Both the position numbers and the translations under genes were made by a program. From the NCBI RefSeq assembly GCF_003967535.1, contig NZ_BIFR01000001.1, forward strand, positions 1,487,001-1,551,000: DNA of 64,000 nt, given 5' to 3'. Shown piece by piece: positions 61,804-64,000 of the stretch. Origin of the DNA: Tengunoibacter tsumagoiensis. Lineage in GTDB: Bacteria; Chloroflexota; Ktedonobacteria; Ktedonobacterales; Ktedonobacteraceae. The notes under the pieces were generated by a model that ran no database searches, was not told the DNA's origin, and saw nothing but the letters and a program-made list of their open reading frames with translations. Numbering within the stretch: position 1 is the first letter of the stretch; every line of letters starts with the position of its first letter.

Positions 61804-63498
61804 ATGACTCAACAGCCACAATACCTGGGAAAATATCTTTTGCTTGAACATCTGGATCAAGGTGGAATGGGCTCCGTCTGGCGAGCTCGAGATCCAGAGT
61901 TGCAGCGTGAAGTTGCGATTAAGCTCCTGCATCCTGAATATCAGAACGATCGGGATTTTGGGGTTCGTTTTCGACGAGAAGCTCAGCTCATTGCTGCATT
62001 GCGCCATCCGAACATTGTGCAGATTCATGATTTTCAGGTCTCTTATCCACCTGAATCGCCGAGCCCAACCGCGTATATGGTGATGGATTATGTTGAGGGT
62101 CAGACGCTTGCGAAGTATATTCGTCAGACCTCGCGGAAAGGTCTCTTTCCAGAGCCTGCTGATCTTATCTATATCTTCACTAAAGTGGCTCTTGCTCTGG
62201 ATTATGCGCACAAATATTATGTTATTCACAGAGATATTAAGCCAGCCAATATTCTGCTTGATCAGCGTCGAAGTACTGGTCGCCCAATGGGAGAACCGAT
62301 CCTTACCGATTTTGGGATTGCTCGTCAACAAGGAATCAGTGCAGGGACAGCCGCTGGTGGCATTACCGGAACGCCACTGTATATATCGCCAGAGCAGGCG
62401 ATGGGGAGATATGACGACAAGCGCAGTGATCTCTATTCGCTGGGTATTATTCTCTATGAGATGACGACAGGCGTTGTTCCTTTTCGTGGTGAGAGCGCGA
62501 TTGCGATTGTCGTTCAACATGTGCAGAATATGCCTTTACCACCTGCACTCATTAATCCTAATATTCCAGCGGCGCTTTCCGCTGTCATACTTAAAAGTAT
62601 CGCGAAAGAGCCCGATGCGCGGTTTAATAGCGCTGCTGAACTGGTGCTGGCAGCCGCAGAAGCATTACAGGTTCCAGCACCAGAAGGTTTGCGGCGCCCC
62701 TCACTTCCCGCTACCTGGTCACCTATACTGCCAGATGAAACCCAGCTACAGGTTTCTCCACTCCTTATGACGCAGAAAAGTGGACAGATTGAAGTCCTTG
62801 CCCCTCCTTCAAAAAAACAGGATGAGATCAAAACTAAAAAACAGGATGAGAGGGAGACACCAACGATCATTGAGCGCACGCCACATACGTTCAAGCCGCA
62901 CGAAATATTTCCACCCACTATTTCACCAACTAAAAGAATGCCGCTCGTTCCTTCTATGCTATCCATATCAGGATCTGGCCTTGCGAGGAGAGGACTGGTT
63001 CTCCTGCTGACCCTGTTTGTATTTCTCATAGGCGGCGGAATTGGCCTGATTGGCTATCAATATGTGACACGTTCGGCCACAAAGACCGGGCCCGTTGGGC
63101 AGCTTACAGTCACCGATCTCGTAGGGCAGAGTAATCAGGCAGCAATACAGATAGACATTCCACAATTGCCCGCGCTTCCAGCAGGCATGCACTATTACGC
63201 CTGGGTAGAATCAGTGAGTATTGAAGACGAGCCGCCTCACTGGCTTTTACCAGGGAAGCAAGGAGCCTATCATACAGGGAAGCTTACATCCCCCCAACTT
63301 TCGATGTTAGTGATGATGCAGAGCCTTTTTTTGATTACGAAAGAGCAAGATGGGCAGTTACCACCAGTGATTCCCGATCTTGATCTGAGTGCTCGCCTGT
63401 ATTACGCATCGATTACTGTAAACGGACCACATACGTATCAGATTCTACGCTGCCCTACGAGTGTTCCTGCTGGCACCCATAATGTTTGCCAGGGGTAG
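61804..63498 (+). CDS. Membrane serine/threonine protein kinase with short ectodomain
   Basis: 564 residues. The Hanks-type kinase domain is very like that of the preceding gene: LEHLDQGGMGSVWRA, VAIKLLHPEY, HRDIKPANILLDQ, DFGIARQ, GTPLYISPEQAM. The glycine-rich loop has Asp where Gly is usual (LDQGG). A membrane helix lies near 399-421. The ectodomain is only about 135 residues and looks like a shortened form of the same module: LPALPAGMHYYAWVESV, SLFLITKEQ, LYYASIT. ATG 61804 follows AAGGAGG, 20 bases after the previous stop, so the two kinases form an operon. Confidence 0.93.
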   Translation: MTQQPQYLGKYLLLEHLDQGGMGSVWRARDPELQREVAIKLLHPEYQNDRDFGVRFRREAQLIAALRHPNIVQIHDFQVSYPPESPSPTAYMVMDYVEGQTLAKYIRQTSRKGLFPEPADLIYIFTKVALALDYAHKYYVIHRDIKPANILLDQRRSTGRPMGEPILTDFGIARQQGISAGTAAGGITGTPLYISPEQAMGRYDDKRSDLYSLGIILYEMTTGVVPFRGESAIAIVVQHVQNMPLPPALINPNIPAALSAVILKSIAKEPDARFNSAAELVLAAAEALQVPAPEGLRRPSLPATWSPILPDETQLQVSPLLMTQKSGQIEVLAPPSKKQDEIKTKKQDERETPTIIERTPHTFKPHEIFPPTISPTKRMPLVPSMLSISGSGLARRGLVLLLTLFVFLIGGGIGLIGYQYVTRSATKTGPVGQLTVTDLVGQSNQAAIQIDIPQLPALPAGMHYYAWVESVSIEDEPPHWLLPGKQGAYHTGKLTSPQLSMLVMMQSLFLITKEQDGQLPPVIPDLDLSARLYYASITVNGPHTYQILRCPTSVPAGTHNVCQG

Positions 63499-63538
63499 CA
63501 GGTTGAAAAGGCCGTCAAAAAGTCTTGCTCCAGTGTTA

Positions 63539-64000
63539 TTAGCGGCGGCGTTTAGCGATCTCCTCTTCCGTCGTTTTGCTGGTGATCAGTTCATAGAGCT
63601 GGGCCTGCCCGACTTTGGGGCGCAGGATACGGCCCAGGCGTTGAATATACTCACGTTTAGTGCTATTGCCGCTGACAATAATGGCGACGCGGCAATCGGG
63701 CACGTCAACGCCTTCATTGAGGACGCGTCCGGTGACCAGTTTTGTATAGGTTCCGCTACGGAAACGATCGAGAATGGTACGTCGTTCTTCTGCAGGCGTT
63801 TTATAGGTGATGCTGGGCAGGCAGAAGCGGCGGCTGATCTCGTCAACAACCTGATTGTATTCGGAGAACAGGATTACCTGATCGTTAGCATGCAATTGAA
63901 GTAAGCGTTCGATCTCATGGTATTTGGCGGGTGCATTCATGGCAATATTGCGTGCCTCGCGCCAGGCCAGCATAGCTGCGCGTGCCTCGGGATTGCGTGC
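63539..64000 (-). CDS. Superfamily II DNA/RNA helicase, C-terminal part (5' end beyond window)
   Basis: The last 153 residues of an SF2 helicase, cut by the window edge. Visible C-terminal RecA-like lobe motifs: DQVILFSEY (motif IV region), ILDRFRSGTYTKLVTGRVLNEGVDVPDC (motif V) and REYIQRLGRILRP (motif VI with the arginine fingers). The pattern resembles XPB/UvsW/type III restriction-type DEAD/DEAH helicases more than RecQ or RecG. It is convergent with the kinase operon. Without the N-terminal half the subgroup cannot be fixed. Confidence 0.88.
   Translation of the reverse strand, partial: ARNPEARAAMLAWREARNIAMNAPAKYHEIERLLQLHANDQVILFSEYNQVVDEISRRFCLPSITYKTPAEERRTILDRFRSGTYTKLVTGRVLNEGVDVPDCRVAIIVSGNSTKREYIQRLGRILRPKVGQAQLYELITSKTTEEEIAKRRR

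Overview
The window most resembles a chromosome segment from a Ktedonobacteria-type Chloroflexota. This is an inference, since no rRNA or other phylogenetic marker is present. Signs pointing that way are moderate GC, a MurF-alanine racemase fusion, large class A penicillin-binding proteins with long disordered N-termini, membrane serine/threonine kinases with repeat-family ectodomains, an FHA-domain membrane protein, and several ABC-2 export operons with ECF, TetR and NarL-type regulators. No rRNA, tRNA, CRISPR array, IS element or prophage gene was seen. The window opens inside queG and closes inside a superfamily II helicase gene.

Layout. 1-3.3 kb: minus-strand unit of an ABC-2 exporter (ATPase, permease) followed by queG. 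3.5-11.6 kb: plus-strand single genes: FHA protein, a GltD-like flavoprotein with ferredoxin domains, the RNA 2'-phosphotransferase KptA, an ECF sigma factor overlapping its likely anti-sigma partner, a mini XRE regulator and a zinc-ribbon membrane protein. 11.6-14.4 kb: a TetR regulator with a near-identical operator before itself and before the ABC-2 exporter it probably controls. 14.4-21.6 kb: CoxG-like and Yip1-like proteins, two tandem GT87-type membrane glycosyltransferases and an MptB-like one on the opposite strand. 21.7-26.9 kb: an ArsR-DUF2087 regulator under a perfect 34-bp inverted repeat with a truncated phosphotransferase behind it, then a catalase, an SDR and a Gfo/Idh/MocA oxidoreductase. 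26.9-31.8 kb: a NarL-type two-component system downstream of a three-gene ABC-2 transporter. 32-36.2 kb: a small Cys-rich protein, leuCD and an amino-acid permease.

37-46 kb: minus-strand genes for a dynamin-like GTPase, a lipid kinase, MurF-Alr, a MazG-like pyrophosphohydrolase, DprA and an MA-like metallopeptidase. 46-52.7 kb: two paralogous bifunctional class A PBPs. 52.8-57.9 kb: the chaperone locus hrcA-dnaK-dnaJ without grpE, with a CIRCE-like operator on the hrcA promoter and a 4 x 65-bp repeat array directly before dnaK. 58-63.5 kb: a membrane protein and two serine/threonine kinases that share an extracellular module.

Taken together, the right half is rich in cell-wall functions (MurF-Alr, PBPs, membrane remodelling, kinases probably sensing the envelope). 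The left half is mostly export and transcriptional regulation. The items most worth following up are the dnaK repeat array, the shared kinase ectodomain, the conserved cytoplasmic tails of the PBP pair, and the paired TetR operators.
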